A stretch of DNA of 17,149 nucleotides from JANXVV01 sp038230975 (GTDB lineage: Bacteria; Planctomycetota; Phycisphaerae; Tepidisphaerales; Tepidisphaeraceae), in contig JBBRMF010000095.1 of NCBI GenBank assembly GCA_038230975.1, forward strand, positions 1 through 17,149, in the 5' to 3' direction. Positions 6,684 through 14,134 of this stretch are shown piece by piece. The position numbers were made by a program, and so were the translations under genes. Within the stretch, counting starts at the first letter, position 1. Each line of letters opens with the position of its first letter. Under the pieces are notes generated by a model, which worked only from the letters and a program-made list of their open reading frames with translations, was not told the origin of the DNA and did no database searches.

Positions 6684-7535
6684 ATGCACATCAGGAAAGC
6701 GGTCATCACCTCGGCCAGCCAGGCGCAGCGGGGCTTGCCTTTGCAAAACCTCGTGGATCGGGATGGAGTGACCAAATCCGCCTTGCAGGTCATCATCGAA
6801 GAAGCACTGTCTGCAGGGATTACCGATATTGCCGTGGTGATCGCCCCGGGTGATCAACAGGCTTACACCACCGCCGCCGGGGCCAAGGCGGAGATGCTTT
6901 CATTCATCGAGCAGCAACAACGAATGGGTTACGGTCATGCGCTTTACTGCGCCCGCCAGTTCGTGGGCAATGAACCGTTTCTACACCTCGTAAGCGATCA
7001 TCTTTATCTAAGTAGTGGCGACAAACGCTGCGCGCAACAACTGGTGGAAGTCGCCAAAGCGGAATCATGCAGCGTGTCGGCGGTGCAGGCGACGCGCGAA
7101 AGCATGCTGCCGTACTACGGCACGGTGGGGGGGCGACGCGTGCAAAAGATTGGGAATCTCTACGAAGTGGAAACCGTCGCCGAGAAACCCACGCCAACTG
7201 AAGCGGAACAGAATCTGATCGTGCCCGGCCTGCGTGCCGGTCATTATCTTTGCTTCTTCGGCATGCATGTATTGACTCCGGCGGTGATGGATATTCTCGG
7301 TGAGCTCATCGCGCAATCGAGCGGCAACACACTGGTACAACTTTCTCCGGCGTTGAATAAATTGGCCGGTCGTGAGCGCTATCTAGCGATGGAACTTGCC
7401 GGCCAACGACACAATATCGGTGTGAAATATGGGCTGTTGATCGGCCAACTGGCCCTTGCATTGGACGGCAAAGATCGCGAAGAGATCATGACGGGGTTGT
7501 TGGAACTGCTGGCCAGCCGAGAGTCGAGCAAGTAA
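6684..7535 (+). CDS. GalU-like nucleotidyltransferase with altered signature loop
   Basis: A 283-residue protein of the sugar-phosphate nucleotidyltransferase family (UTP-glucose-1-phosphate uridylyltransferase type; NTP + sugar-1-P gives NDP-sugar + PPi). Family landmarks are the first strand KAVIT (5-9), VIIEEALSAGITDIAVV (36-52), GYGHALYCARQFVGNEPFLHLVSDHL (82-107, with the metal-binding Asp105), YYGTVGG (144-150), VAEKPTP (165-171) and a late ALNKLAGRERYLAMELAG. The usual AAGxGTR-x-PxTKxxPKE loop is replaced by SASQAQRGLPLQNLVDRDG (10-28): the Gly residues are missing, Arg16 is kept, and Lys31 is a candidate for the catalytic Lys. It is therefore either a lineage variant or catalytically changed. 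AGGA lies 10 bases before the ATG. A larger kinase/pyrophosphorylase gene follows 126 bases downstream. Confidence 0.82.
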   Translation: MHIRKAVITSASQAQRGLPLQNLVDRDGVTKSALQVIIEEALSAGITDIAVVIAPGDQQAYTTAAGAKAEMLSFIEQQQRMGYGHALYCARQFVGNEPFLHLVSDHLYLSSGDKRCAQQLVEVAKAESCSVSAVQATRESMLPYYGTVGGRRVQKIGNLYEVETVAEKPTPTEAEQNLIVPGLRAGHYLCFFGMHVLTPAVMDILGELIAQSSGNTLVQLSPALNKLAGRERYLAMELAGQRHNIGVKYGLLIGQLALALDGKDREEIMTGLLELLASRESSK

Positions 7536-7537
7536 AC

Positions 7538-7618
7538 AATTACGAATAACGAAATTCGAATAACGAATGAATGGGATTTAGCGTTCATTCGTGAATTTGA
7601 ATTTCGTTATTCGTAATT
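7538..7618. repeat. Inverted repeat built from CGAATAACGAA units
   Basis: The arms at 7538-7571 and 7584-7618 are complementary: the outer 20 bases match perfectly (starting AATTACGAATAACGAAATTC), the inner parts match with a few changes, and the loop is 12 bases. The left arm contains the direct repeat CGAATAACGAA twice. It begins 3 bases after the stop codon of the nucleotidyltransferase gene and ends 43 bases before the next ATG on the same strand. It is AT-rich and not followed by a T-run, so a classical terminator is unlikely. It looks like a dispersed intergenic palindrome. Confidence 0.9.
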
Positions 7619-7661
7619 CGATTTCTCTATTGCGTAAAATCGATTTGAATCGGAATCATTC

Positions 7662-10600
7662 ATGCCTGGAAAACTCCTCAGCATCATCCTCTCGCAAGAC
7701 CCCGCGCTCCGCGATCTGCCGTTGGACATTGTTTGCCAGGCGGTTTCACCCGAGCAACTGCTGGCCGAGTGCGCGGATCTGGACGCATTCCGCCGCACGA
7801 GTGACAACCTGTACGAGCGCGTTCGCGCGCTGTTTTTTCTGTATGCGATCCACCGCTTTCTGCTGCCGCCGAAACTGGATTCGACGACCAAAAGTTTTGT
7901 GCCGTTTGACGGATACCGCCATTTACTCGCGCGGCGATTTGACGAAGCGATCGACGTCTTCCTCGGTTCACTGGCAGAGCATGGGGCAAATGATGGCATC
8001 TGCTCGGCATTGGCCGCCGGATATAAAGATCTCGCGTTTCAAACATTGGCCAACCAGGTGCGCCGCTCCGTGCGATCGGTACGCGGCAACCAGTGGATGT
8101 TTCGCGTGGGGCATCCAGCGGATCAACCCTTGCGCATCCGCCCGGAACTTTTACAGCCCGCCGCCGATGGCTCCCTGCCTGTGCTTGTTGAGACGACGCC
8201 GGTGCGAATGGATTTGTCGCACAGCGCATGGAGCGACATCTTTTTTCTTGGGATGGATTTTCCGGAAGGCGCTCGCGTACTGAATGTGTCAATCGATCTG
8301 GCCGTTCATGGCCGCGACCCGCATCCGCGTCCGCCGGTGGAGGCCTATCTGCGTGTCATTGATGAGCCGATGTTGCGGCTGGTCAGCGTGGATCTCGGGG
8401 CGAAGGCGGAGATCACCAGCCTGCCGGAAGTGTTCGACTTTGCGAAGGATTATCTGGGGTTGTTGAAGGCGGCGGTGATCGCTTCCGGCATCGTTCCGCC
8501 CGGCATCGAAGGCTCCGGACAAAGCCTGGGTGATTTACTCGCGCGCATCGTCGGGCCGGGCATGGGGCTCGAGATCGTCAGTTGCGTCAACAACATTCCC
8601 AAGGGTTCACGTCTGGCGGTTTCAACCAATCTTTTGGGCGCGCTGATCTCGGCCTGCATGCGGGCAACGGGTCAGGCCAAATCGCTGACTGGCCCACTGT
8701 TAGAAAACGAACGACGACTCGTCGCGGCCCGCGCCATTCTCGGTGAATGGCTCGGGGGTTCAGGCGGTGGCTGGCAGGATTCGGGCGGTGTCTGGCCGGG
8801 CATGAAACTGATCGAAGGGTCACACGCGGAAGAAAATGATCCGGAATTTGGAGTCAGTCGCGGGCGACTATTGCCGAATCATCGCATTCTCGACGAATGC
8901 GATGCAAGCCACGAAACGCGCGACAAACTCCAAAACAGCCTCGTGCTCGTTCACGGCGGCATGGCTCAAAACGTCGGGCCGATTTTGGAGATGGTCACCG
9001 AAAAATATCTGCTGCGTTCCGCCGCCGAATGGGAAGGCCGCAAGGCCGCGATGTCGATTCTGGATGAGATCCTTGTTTCGCTGAAAAGCGGTTCGATTCA
9101 AGGCGTTGGCAGCGCGACCACGCGGAACTTTTTCGAGCCGTTGCAGGCGATCATCCCCTGGGCGAGCAACTACTACACCGAATCACTCATTGGCCGCACG
9201 AGGGAACATTTTGGTTCCGATTTCTGGGGATTCTGGATGCTGGGCGGTATGAGCGGTGGTGGGATGGGTTTCATCTTTAAGCCGGATCGCAAAGCAGAGG
9301 CTCAGCAATTCCTGAACGCGTCGATGATTGATCTCCAGCGAGAACTCAAGCATGCACTTCCGTTCGCGATGCCGCCGGTGGTCTATGATTTTGCCATTAA
9401 TCCACATGGCACGTTCGCCGAATTACAGCGCGGCGACGAAGCAGTTCTGCCGGCGTCGTACTACGCGATGATCGTCCCAGCGCTATTGCGAACAGACCCG
9501 CGCGACCTCACCAAACTACGCCGAATTGAACTCACGCGTTTCGGTGCGGCTTGCCATACCGAACCGAAACTCGCGGGGATGGTCGAAACCGTCTTCGATC
9601 GTCTTTTTGCCAAGACTCAAAAAGCCGAAGCCGGCCAAAGTAATCTGCAAACACTGCTGGAAGAAAATGGATTCGATCGTGAGCAGCACGAAAAAATTCG
9701 CACTTCGCTACGCAACGGTCGCATCGGGCTGGCCCAGAATCGCCTTCCCGCCAGCACGACGATTCAAGATGTGCGCCCGGAAGACGTGCTCGACACCGTC
9801 GGCGGGCTGGATGAAGAATATCGCGATTATGGCCTGGACTTGTTAGCCAGCGGTTCGGTCGGTGTCATCACATTGGGCGCGGGTTCGGGTAGTCGCTGGA
9901 CGCAAGGTGCGGGTGTTGTGAAAGGGCTGCACCCGTTCTGTAAATTCGGTGGCCGCCATCGCACGTTCCTTGAAACGCACCTGGCCAAGAGCCGCCGCAT
10001 CGGTCGATTGAGCGGCGTGATGCCGGCCCACATCATCACCACCAGTTACCTCACGCACGGCCCGATCGACAGCTTCCTTGCCGCGCAAAATCATTATGGC
10101 TATGAAGGCCCGCTCCATCTTTCTCCCGGTCACGCGATCGGCCTGCGCATGATCCCCATGGTGCGCGACCTGCGATTCCAATGGGAAGAAATGCCTCAGA
10201 AGATGCTGGATGAACAGCAACAGAAAGTGCGCGACAGCCTGCACGCCGCCTTGCGCGGTTGGGCCCGCGAAGCCGGGGAAGGCAGCGACTATGCCGACAA
10301 TTTGCCATTGCAATGCCTCCACCCCGTCGGCCATTGGTATGAAGTGCCCAACCTCCTTCGCAACGGCGTACTGGCCCGTTTACTCGCGGAGAGACCGAAT
10401 CTTAAATATCTGATGCTTCACAATATCGACACGCTCGGTGCCGATCTGGACCCTTCCCTGCTTGGCCTGCATGCCGAGCGACAGTCATGTCTGAGTTTTG
10501 AAGTGATCACCAAACGAATCGAAGATCGCGGCGGTGGTTTAGCCCGCGTCGATGGCCGCGCACGATTGCTCGAAGGCTTGGCCATGCCGCGCGAAGAAGA

Positions 10601-10982
10601 TGAATTCGCGTTGAGCTACTACAACAGCATGACGACTTGGATCGACATCGATAAACTTCTGGCCGCGTTCCGGCTGACGAAAGAAGACCTTGCCAACCCC
10701 GATCAAGTCGCCATTCAAATCCGCGAACTGGCCGCGCGCCTGCCCACGTACATCACGCTCAAAGATGTGAAAAAACGCTGGGGCCACGGCCAGGAAGACA
10801 TCTACCCCGTCGCCCAGTGGGAAAAACTCTGGAGCGATATGTCCGGCCTGCCGGAAATCGAAACCAATTTTTTCGTCGTCCCCAGACACCGCGGGCAGCA
10901 GTTGAAAGATCAGGCGCAGCTGGATGGGTGGTTGCGGGATGGGTCGGCGGCGTTTGTGGATTCGTTGTGTGCGTGGGAATGA
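7662..10982 (+). CDS. Fusion: fucokinase-type GHMP sugar kinase + UDPGP-type pyrophosphorylase
   Basis: A 1106-residue cytoplasmic protein. Residues 1-170 are a helical region I do not recognise. About 180-560 is a GHMP kinase of the fucokinase/HddA branch: MDLSHSAWSD (183-192), VLNVSIDLAVHG (206-217), IPKGSRLAVSTNLLGALISA (312-331, phosphate loop), GGGWQDSGGVWPGMK (368-382, with the likely catalytic Asp373), VTEKYLLR (445-452) and LGGMSGGGMGFIF (527-539). About 700-1106 is a UDPGP pyrophosphorylase: VITLGAGSGSRW...VKGL (735-756), GYEGPLHLSPGHAIGL (813-828), CLHPVGHWYEVPNLL (885-899), LHNIDTLGADLD (919-930, metal site) and EVITKRIEDRGGG (947-959). Together these could phosphorylate a sugar and load it onto a nucleotide. 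The GHMP loop lacks the usual GLGTSS (RLAVST instead). Bacteroides FKP has the opposite domain order. The sugar and nucleotide specificity is not known. Confidence 0.85.
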   Translation: MPGKLLSIILSQDPALRDLPLDIVCQAVSPEQLLAECADLDAFRRTSDNLYERVRALFFLYAIHRFLLPPKLDSTTKSFVPFDGYRHLLARRFDEAIDVFLGSLAEHGANDGICSALAAGYKDLAFQTLANQVRRSVRSVRGNQWMFRVGHPADQPLRIRPELLQPAADGSLPVLVETTPVRMDLSHSAWSDIFFLGMDFPEGARVLNVSIDLAVHGRDPHPRPPVEAYLRVIDEPMLRLVSVDLGAKAEITSLPEVFDFAKDYLGLLKAAVIASGIVPPGIEGSGQSLGDLLARIVGPGMGLEIVSCVNNIPKGSRLAVSTNLLGALISACMRATGQAKSLTGPLLENERRLVAARAILGEWLGGSGGGWQDSGGVWPGMKLIEGSHAEENDPEFGVSRGRLLPNHRILDECDASHETRDKLQNSLVLVHGGMAQNVGPILEMVTEKYLLRSAAEWEGRKAAMSILDEILVSLKSGSIQGVGSATTRNFFEPLQAIIPWASNYYTESLIGRTREHFGSDFWGFWMLGGMSGGGMGFIFKPDRKAEAQQFLNASMIDLQRELKHALPFAMPPVVYDFAINPHGTFAELQRGDEAVLPASYYAMIVPALLRTDPRDLTKLRRIELTRFGAACHTEPKLAGMVETVFDRLFAKTQKAEAGQSNLQTLLEENGFDREQHEKIRTSLRNGRIGLAQNRLPASTTIQDVRPEDVLDTVGGLDEEYRDYGLDLLASGSVGVITLGAGSGSRWTQGAGVVKGLHPFCKFGGRHRTFLETHLAKSRRIGRLSGVMPAHIITTSYLTHGPIDSFLAAQNHYGYEGPLHLSPGHAIGLRMIPMVRDLRFQWEEMPQKMLDEQQQKVRDSLHAALRGWAREAGEGSDYADNLPLQCLHPVGHWYEVPNLLRNGVLARLLAERPNLKYLMLHNIDTLGADLDPSLLGLHAERQSCLSFEVITKRIEDRGGGLARVDGRARLLEGLAMPREEDEFALSYYNSMTTWIDIDKLLAAFRLTKEDLANPDQVAIQIRELAARLPTYITLKDVKKRWGHGQEDIYPVAQWEKLWSDMSGLPEIETNFFVVPRHRGQQLKDQAQLDGWLRDGSAAFVDSLCAWE

Positions 10983-11043
10983 GCCGCGCACGAAGTAAGC
11001 GGTGTTCCGCCACGTTCCAACTCGCTTACTTCGTGCGCGGCTC
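10981..11043. repeat. Perfect 21-base inverted repeat at the end of the kinase fusion gene
   Basis: The arms at 10981-11001 (starting GAGCCGCGCACGAAGTAAGC) and 11023-11043 are perfectly complementary over 21 bases, with a 21-base loop. The last two bases of the TGA stop codon are the first two of the left arm. It could fold into a strong hairpin and reduce read-through, but no T-run follows. Its sequence differs from the two palindromes upstream. Confidence 0.92.
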
Positions 11044-11283
11044 CTCACTCTTCACTGAAAAATGCAGATCGTCCACAGAGTTCACAAATCCTATTGATCA
11101 ATCGTCAATTCCGGACGTGCCCGCCTCAACGACTGAACTGCTGCATTCGTTACTTTTAGACGTTCAAGATATAGAAATCGCAGTGATTGAAGACCGCTTT
11201 CAGGGCAGCAACACAACATCTCCGCGTCCTGGTTCGCATCCCTTTCGACACGGCTCGCAAGCGAGACGGCTAAGTAATTGCAT
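10983..11283. other. Intergenic region between convergent genes (301 bases)
   Basis: Apart from the inverted repeat at 10981-11043, the only structure seen is a short CTCGC-AA-GCGAG palindrome near 11255-11266 flanked by two copies of ACGGCT. No RNA gene, promoter or further coding region is supported. ORFs that run through here are shadows of the flanking genes. Confidence 0.6.
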
Positions 11284-12402
11284 CTACTTCGATTGCGTTA
11301 CATGCCGCTGTTGCATCGCAACCCTCTTCGGTAACACCGACAGAAAATTATCGTGCGCCAGCTTCTTCGCCGTTGCCGGTTGAAGTTGATCGAGCAGGTG
11401 ATCGTACTTCACAATTTCAGAGGAATAATCGGCAAAGTGCCCCACCTTGTCAGAGCCGATCATGAAACGGCTAGGGAATTCTTCAATCAACGCAACCCAA
11501 GCCGGATCCACTTGGCCTTTCGGGGCAATGACATCATCGAAGACGACCCAGGAGATATCGATCCAGAGATTGTCATAAGTCTTCAACATTCGTCGTAGTT
11601 CGGGAACGAGCGACGGGATCACGATTCGGCGACTGATGCCGGCGTGGCACCAGATGAATCGCGTGCGCGGATGGGTTTTGACACCGCCTTCGATTTCACG
11701 CAGGTAGATCGGATCGCGCAGCCAGACGGAACCGATGTTGCTGTGGATGGAGACCGGCAGGTCATGGTCGGCGGCGAAATCATACACACGGCCAAGCGGC
11801 GCTCCATTGGCGCGGGAGGTTTCGCCGTAGGTGAGAGCCGTCAGGTCATCGTGCCGGGCCATCACTTCACCGATGCCCTGCCAGAGGCCGGGGTACCATT
11901 CCATCATGCGTTCGATATGGTCGACGGCGTTCATGTCGGTGCCATTGAAGCCGGTGATGAACGGATGAAACCGCGCTTGCGACGCGGCCGGCAAGCTCTG
12001 CACCGCCCGCGCCACCAGCACATCCGTGGCGCTGTACCAGTACGCGCGGGAATCATCCTCCAGGTAATACAGCGGCTTGCGCGGATCGAGTGGTTCCCAC
12101 TTTTTCACCAACGGCATGCCGGTCAGCATCGCGTCGGTCACACCCGCGCGGTCCAAGGCCGCGAGGGCGGACTCGATGCCATCGGTTCCCTGTAGAAAGT
12201 CGACGAAATGTAAATGGCAATCGGCCAAAACATATTTGCTATGTTCTGGACCGGTCGCGGGCAGTGGGGTCGCGGTATGCACGGTCAGGTTGTTGGATGT
12301 CCGCACCGGTGAGGATTGGAAACAAGAGCAGAGAATGACCGCAGGGAATAGAAACCACGAATTGAATCTCACTCGACTCCTCCAGGAAAACTTCGACGAC
12401 AT
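11284..12402 (-). CDS. Lipoprotein amidohydrolase (Amidohydrolase_2, TIM-barrel)
   Basis: About 372 residues from the ATG at 12402. A lipoprotein signal (FNSWFLFPAVILCSC, lipobox LCSC with the Cys at 27) places it outside the cytoplasm. The metal-dependent TIM-barrel motifs of amidohydrolase family 2 are present: DCHLHF (HxH, His63 and His65), GIGEVM (strand 4 region), VSIHSNIG (His220), FIWCHAGIS (His253) and MIGSDKVGHF (Asp318). These should form a mono- or binuclear zinc site. Characterised relatives hydrolyse lactones or decarboxylate aromatic acids; the substrate here is unknown. Start codons at 12438, 12408 and 12402 all lack an SD sequence; 12402 gives the most normal signal peptide length. 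It is transcribed divergently from the Gfo/Idh/MocA gene with only 65 bases between them. Confidence 0.86.
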   Translation of the reverse strand: MSSKFSWRSRVRFNSWFLFPAVILCSCFQSSPVRTSNNLTVHTATPLPATGPEHSKYVLADCHLHFVDFLQGTDGIESALAALDRAGVTDAMLTGMPLVKKWEPLDPRKPLYYLEDDSRAYWYSATDVLVARAVQSLPAASQARFHPFITGFNGTDMNAVDHIERMMEWYPGLWQGIGEVMARHDDLTALTYGETSRANGAPLGRVYDFAADHDLPVSIHSNIGSVWLRDPIYLREIEGGVKTHPRTRFIWCHAGISRRIVIPSLVPELRRMLKTYDNLWIDISWVVFDDVIAPKGQVDPAWVALIEEFPSRFMIGSDKVGHFADYSSEIVKYDHLLDQLQPATAKKLAHDNFLSVLPKRVAMQQRHVTQSK

Positions 12403-12467
12403 TACCATACCGTGATGAAGACCAACTCCCAACTTCATGTGGCGTTGAGAGTCGGTACAATCCGAGT

Positions 12468-13580
12468 ATGTCTCGAACGATCAATCTCGGCGTTATCGGT
12501 TGCGGCCGCATCAGCGGGGTTTATCTTTGGATGGCCAAACATTTCCCCGGCATTCAAATTACCGCGTGCGCGGATGTCGATGTAAATATCGCCGTCGCCA
12601 AAGCGGCGGAGTATGGAATTGCCAAAGGGTGTAGTGTGGATGAATTGTTGGGTGATGATTCAATTGATCTGGTGTTGAATCTCACAACGCCGCAGGCGCA
12701 TTTTCCCTTGGCGATGAAGACGCTGCAGAGTGGAAAGCACGCCTATGCGGAAAAACCGCTGGGAATTAGCCGTGCGGAAGGCCAGCAGATTTTGGCGGAA
12801 GCGGCGAAGCGGGGTTTGAAAGTGGGCTGTGCGCCGGACACGTTTCTGGGCAGCGGAATTCAGACGGCTCGCAAATTAATCGATGATGGCGCGATCGGTC
12901 GTCCTGTGGCGTTCACGGCGTTGATGATGTGCCGTGGGCATGAGTCATGGCATCCGGGGCCGGAATTTTATTATGAGCCCGGTGGTGGGCCAATGTTCGA
13001 CATGGGCCCGTATTATCTGACGGCTCTTCTTAATCTGCTCGGGCCGGTCAAGCGATTGACCGGTGCGGCATCTATTGCGATCCCAGTAAGAACGATCACC
13101 AGCGAACCCAAGCGCGGCCAGACATTTGCGGTTCATACGCCGGATCATATCGTCGGCACGATGGAGTTTAAGAACGGCTGCATCGGCACGATCATCACCA
13201 CCTTTGCCACGATGCACCCGGTGTATGATGGTAATCAGCCGATCGTCATCTATGGCGAATCCGGTACGCTGCGATTGCCAGATCCCAATCTTTTCGATGG
13301 CCCGATCCATCTTCGCACGGCAACTGATCCCGACTGGCATGAGATCAAGCCGAAGTTCCCAACCGGGTATGGACGGAGCATCGGCGCAGCGGATATGGCG
13401 AACGCAATTCGCTCCGGCCGACCGTTCCGGGCGAATGGCGAGCAGGCGATGGCGGTGCTGGACCTGATGCAGGGCTTTCTGGATTCAGCCGCGAGCGGAA
13501 AGGCGTTTGAACCGACCGTGCGGTACGAACGGCCGGCACCGATGCGGGCGGATCTTCCTTTTGGAGATTTGGAGGATTGA
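12468..13580 (+). CDS. Gfo/Idh/MocA family oxidoreductase
   Basis: A 370-residue NAD(P)-dependent dehydrogenase of the Gfo/Idh/MocA family, which oxidises or epimerises sugars, inositols and related polyols. The N-terminal Rossmann domain has GVIGCGRISGVYL (8-20), an acidic residue after strand 2 (ACADVDVN) that favours NAD, NLTTPQAHFPLAM (71-83) and the family-defining EKP (95-97, AEKPLGIS). The C-terminal substrate domain has GGGPMFDMGPYYLTALL (172-188); the segment ends in MGPYY instead of the GxH seen in many members, so the usual catalytic His is replaced. There is no signal peptide or twin-arginine leader, so it is cytoplasmic, unlike many planctomycete relatives. No SD sequence is present before the ATG. 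It is divergent from the amidohydrolase, and a shared carbohydrate or aromatic pathway is possible but not shown. Confidence 0.92.
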   Translation: MSRTINLGVIGCGRISGVYLWMAKHFPGIQITACADVDVNIAVAKAAEYGIAKGCSVDELLGDDSIDLVLNLTTPQAHFPLAMKTLQSGKHAYAEKPLGISRAEGQQILAEAAKRGLKVGCAPDTFLGSGIQTARKLIDDGAIGRPVAFTALMMCRGHESWHPGPEFYYEPGGGPMFDMGPYYLTALLNLLGPVKRLTGAASIAIPVRTITSEPKRGQTFAVHTPDHIVGTMEFKNGCIGTIITTFATMHPVYDGNQPIVIYGESGTLRLPDPNLFDGPIHLRTATDPDWHEIKPKFPTGYGRSIGAADMANAIRSGRPFRANGEQAMAVLDLMQGFLDSAASGKAFEPTVRYERPAPMRADLPFGDLED

Positions 13581-13601
13581 GAATTCTTTCGACGACTCAA
13601 G

Positions 13602-13630
13602 AAACCCTACGGAACTTGTTTCCTGGGTTT
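13602..13630. terminator. Possible bidirectional terminator hairpin
   Basis: AAACCC (13602-13607) pairs with GGGTTT (13625-13630), and inside it GGAA (13611-13614) pairs with TTCC around a 5-base loop, separated by a small internal loop. It lies between the convergent stops of the oxidoreductase gene (13580) and the membrane-protein gene (13648). The T-runs are short, so efficiency is doubtful. Confidence 0.35.
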
Positions 13631-13647
13631 GTCTTTCGCGCTGAATC

Positions 13648-14088
13648 TCACCCCACAAACAGCAACGCGGCCCACACTGCGGCAAACACCGGCGGGAGAA
13701 AAACCGGCGCGCCCAAGCCCATCCATCGAGTATGCCGTGGACCTTGAATCATAGGGAAATCGGCAAGGTCTGAACGTGCATGCAACATCACCCGCAGGCG
13801 ACGCATCGCCAGAATCCCGCCCCAGATCGCGAGCCAGATGAGAAGTCCCACCGCGATGGCAATGATCGGGATCAATTTGAAGAACACGATTTGAACCCGG
13901 TCCCCAAAGCGGGATTGCAGCGGGGCATTTAGAACGATCGCGAACGCACTGAATAAAAATGCCTGAGAGGCGAGGAACCAACTCAATCGCTGGGTGATTA
14001 AATTGTCTTCGTGCTCGATTTGGCCGCGTATCAGTCGGTAAAAATCAATTGCCGAGACTGCGGGGTGGGTAGAGGTTCGCTCGTCCAT
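13648..14088 (-). CDS. Small integral membrane protein, function unknown
   Basis: A 146-residue protein with a cytoplasmic-looking N-terminal segment (residues 1-34, including YRLIRGQIEHEDNLITQRLS) and three predicted membrane segments. These are at about 35-53 (SWFLASQAFLFSAFAIVL), 69-95 (a long hydrophobic stretch that may be one helix with Pro74) and 125-145 (APVFLPPVFAAVWAALLFV). The middle loop MRRLRVMLHARSDL is basic, consistent with a cytoplasmic side. The E-H-E-D-N-L-I-T-Q-R-L-S-W-F-L-A-S-Q pattern looks conserved, and I believe small membrane proteins of this type are widespread, but I cannot name a family. The RBS is weak. It stands alone, 46 bases after the end of the isomerase-like gene on the same strand, so it could be the last gene of that transcript. 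Confidence 0.75.
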   Translation of the reverse strand: MDERTSTHPAVSAIDFYRLIRGQIEHEDNLITQRLSWFLASQAFLFSAFAIVLNAPLQSRFGDRVQIVFFKLIPIIAIAVGLLIWLAIWGGILAMRRLRVMLHARSDLADFPMIQGPRHTRWMGLGAPVFLPPVFAAVWAALLFVG

Positions 14089-14134
14089 TTCTCAATCGTC
14101 CGAGATCTGGCCTCGTCGATCAATACTGAAGGAG

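Noticed and set aside
11255..11266. The CTCGC-AA-GCGAG palindrome as a terminator for the amidohydrolase gene
   Set aside because: The loop would be too small for the full stem, and there is no T-run following on the minus strand.
10817..11383. A 188-residue plus-strand ORF running from the fusion gene through the 10981-11043 palindrome
   Set aside because: It starts inside the fusion gene in another frame, reads through an inverted repeat and ends antisense to the amidohydrolase. Composition is that of non-coding DNA.
11644..12195. A 183-residue plus-strand ORF opposite the amidohydrolase
   Set aside because: It is a shadow of a gene with an intact metal site; no SD and no recognisable domain.
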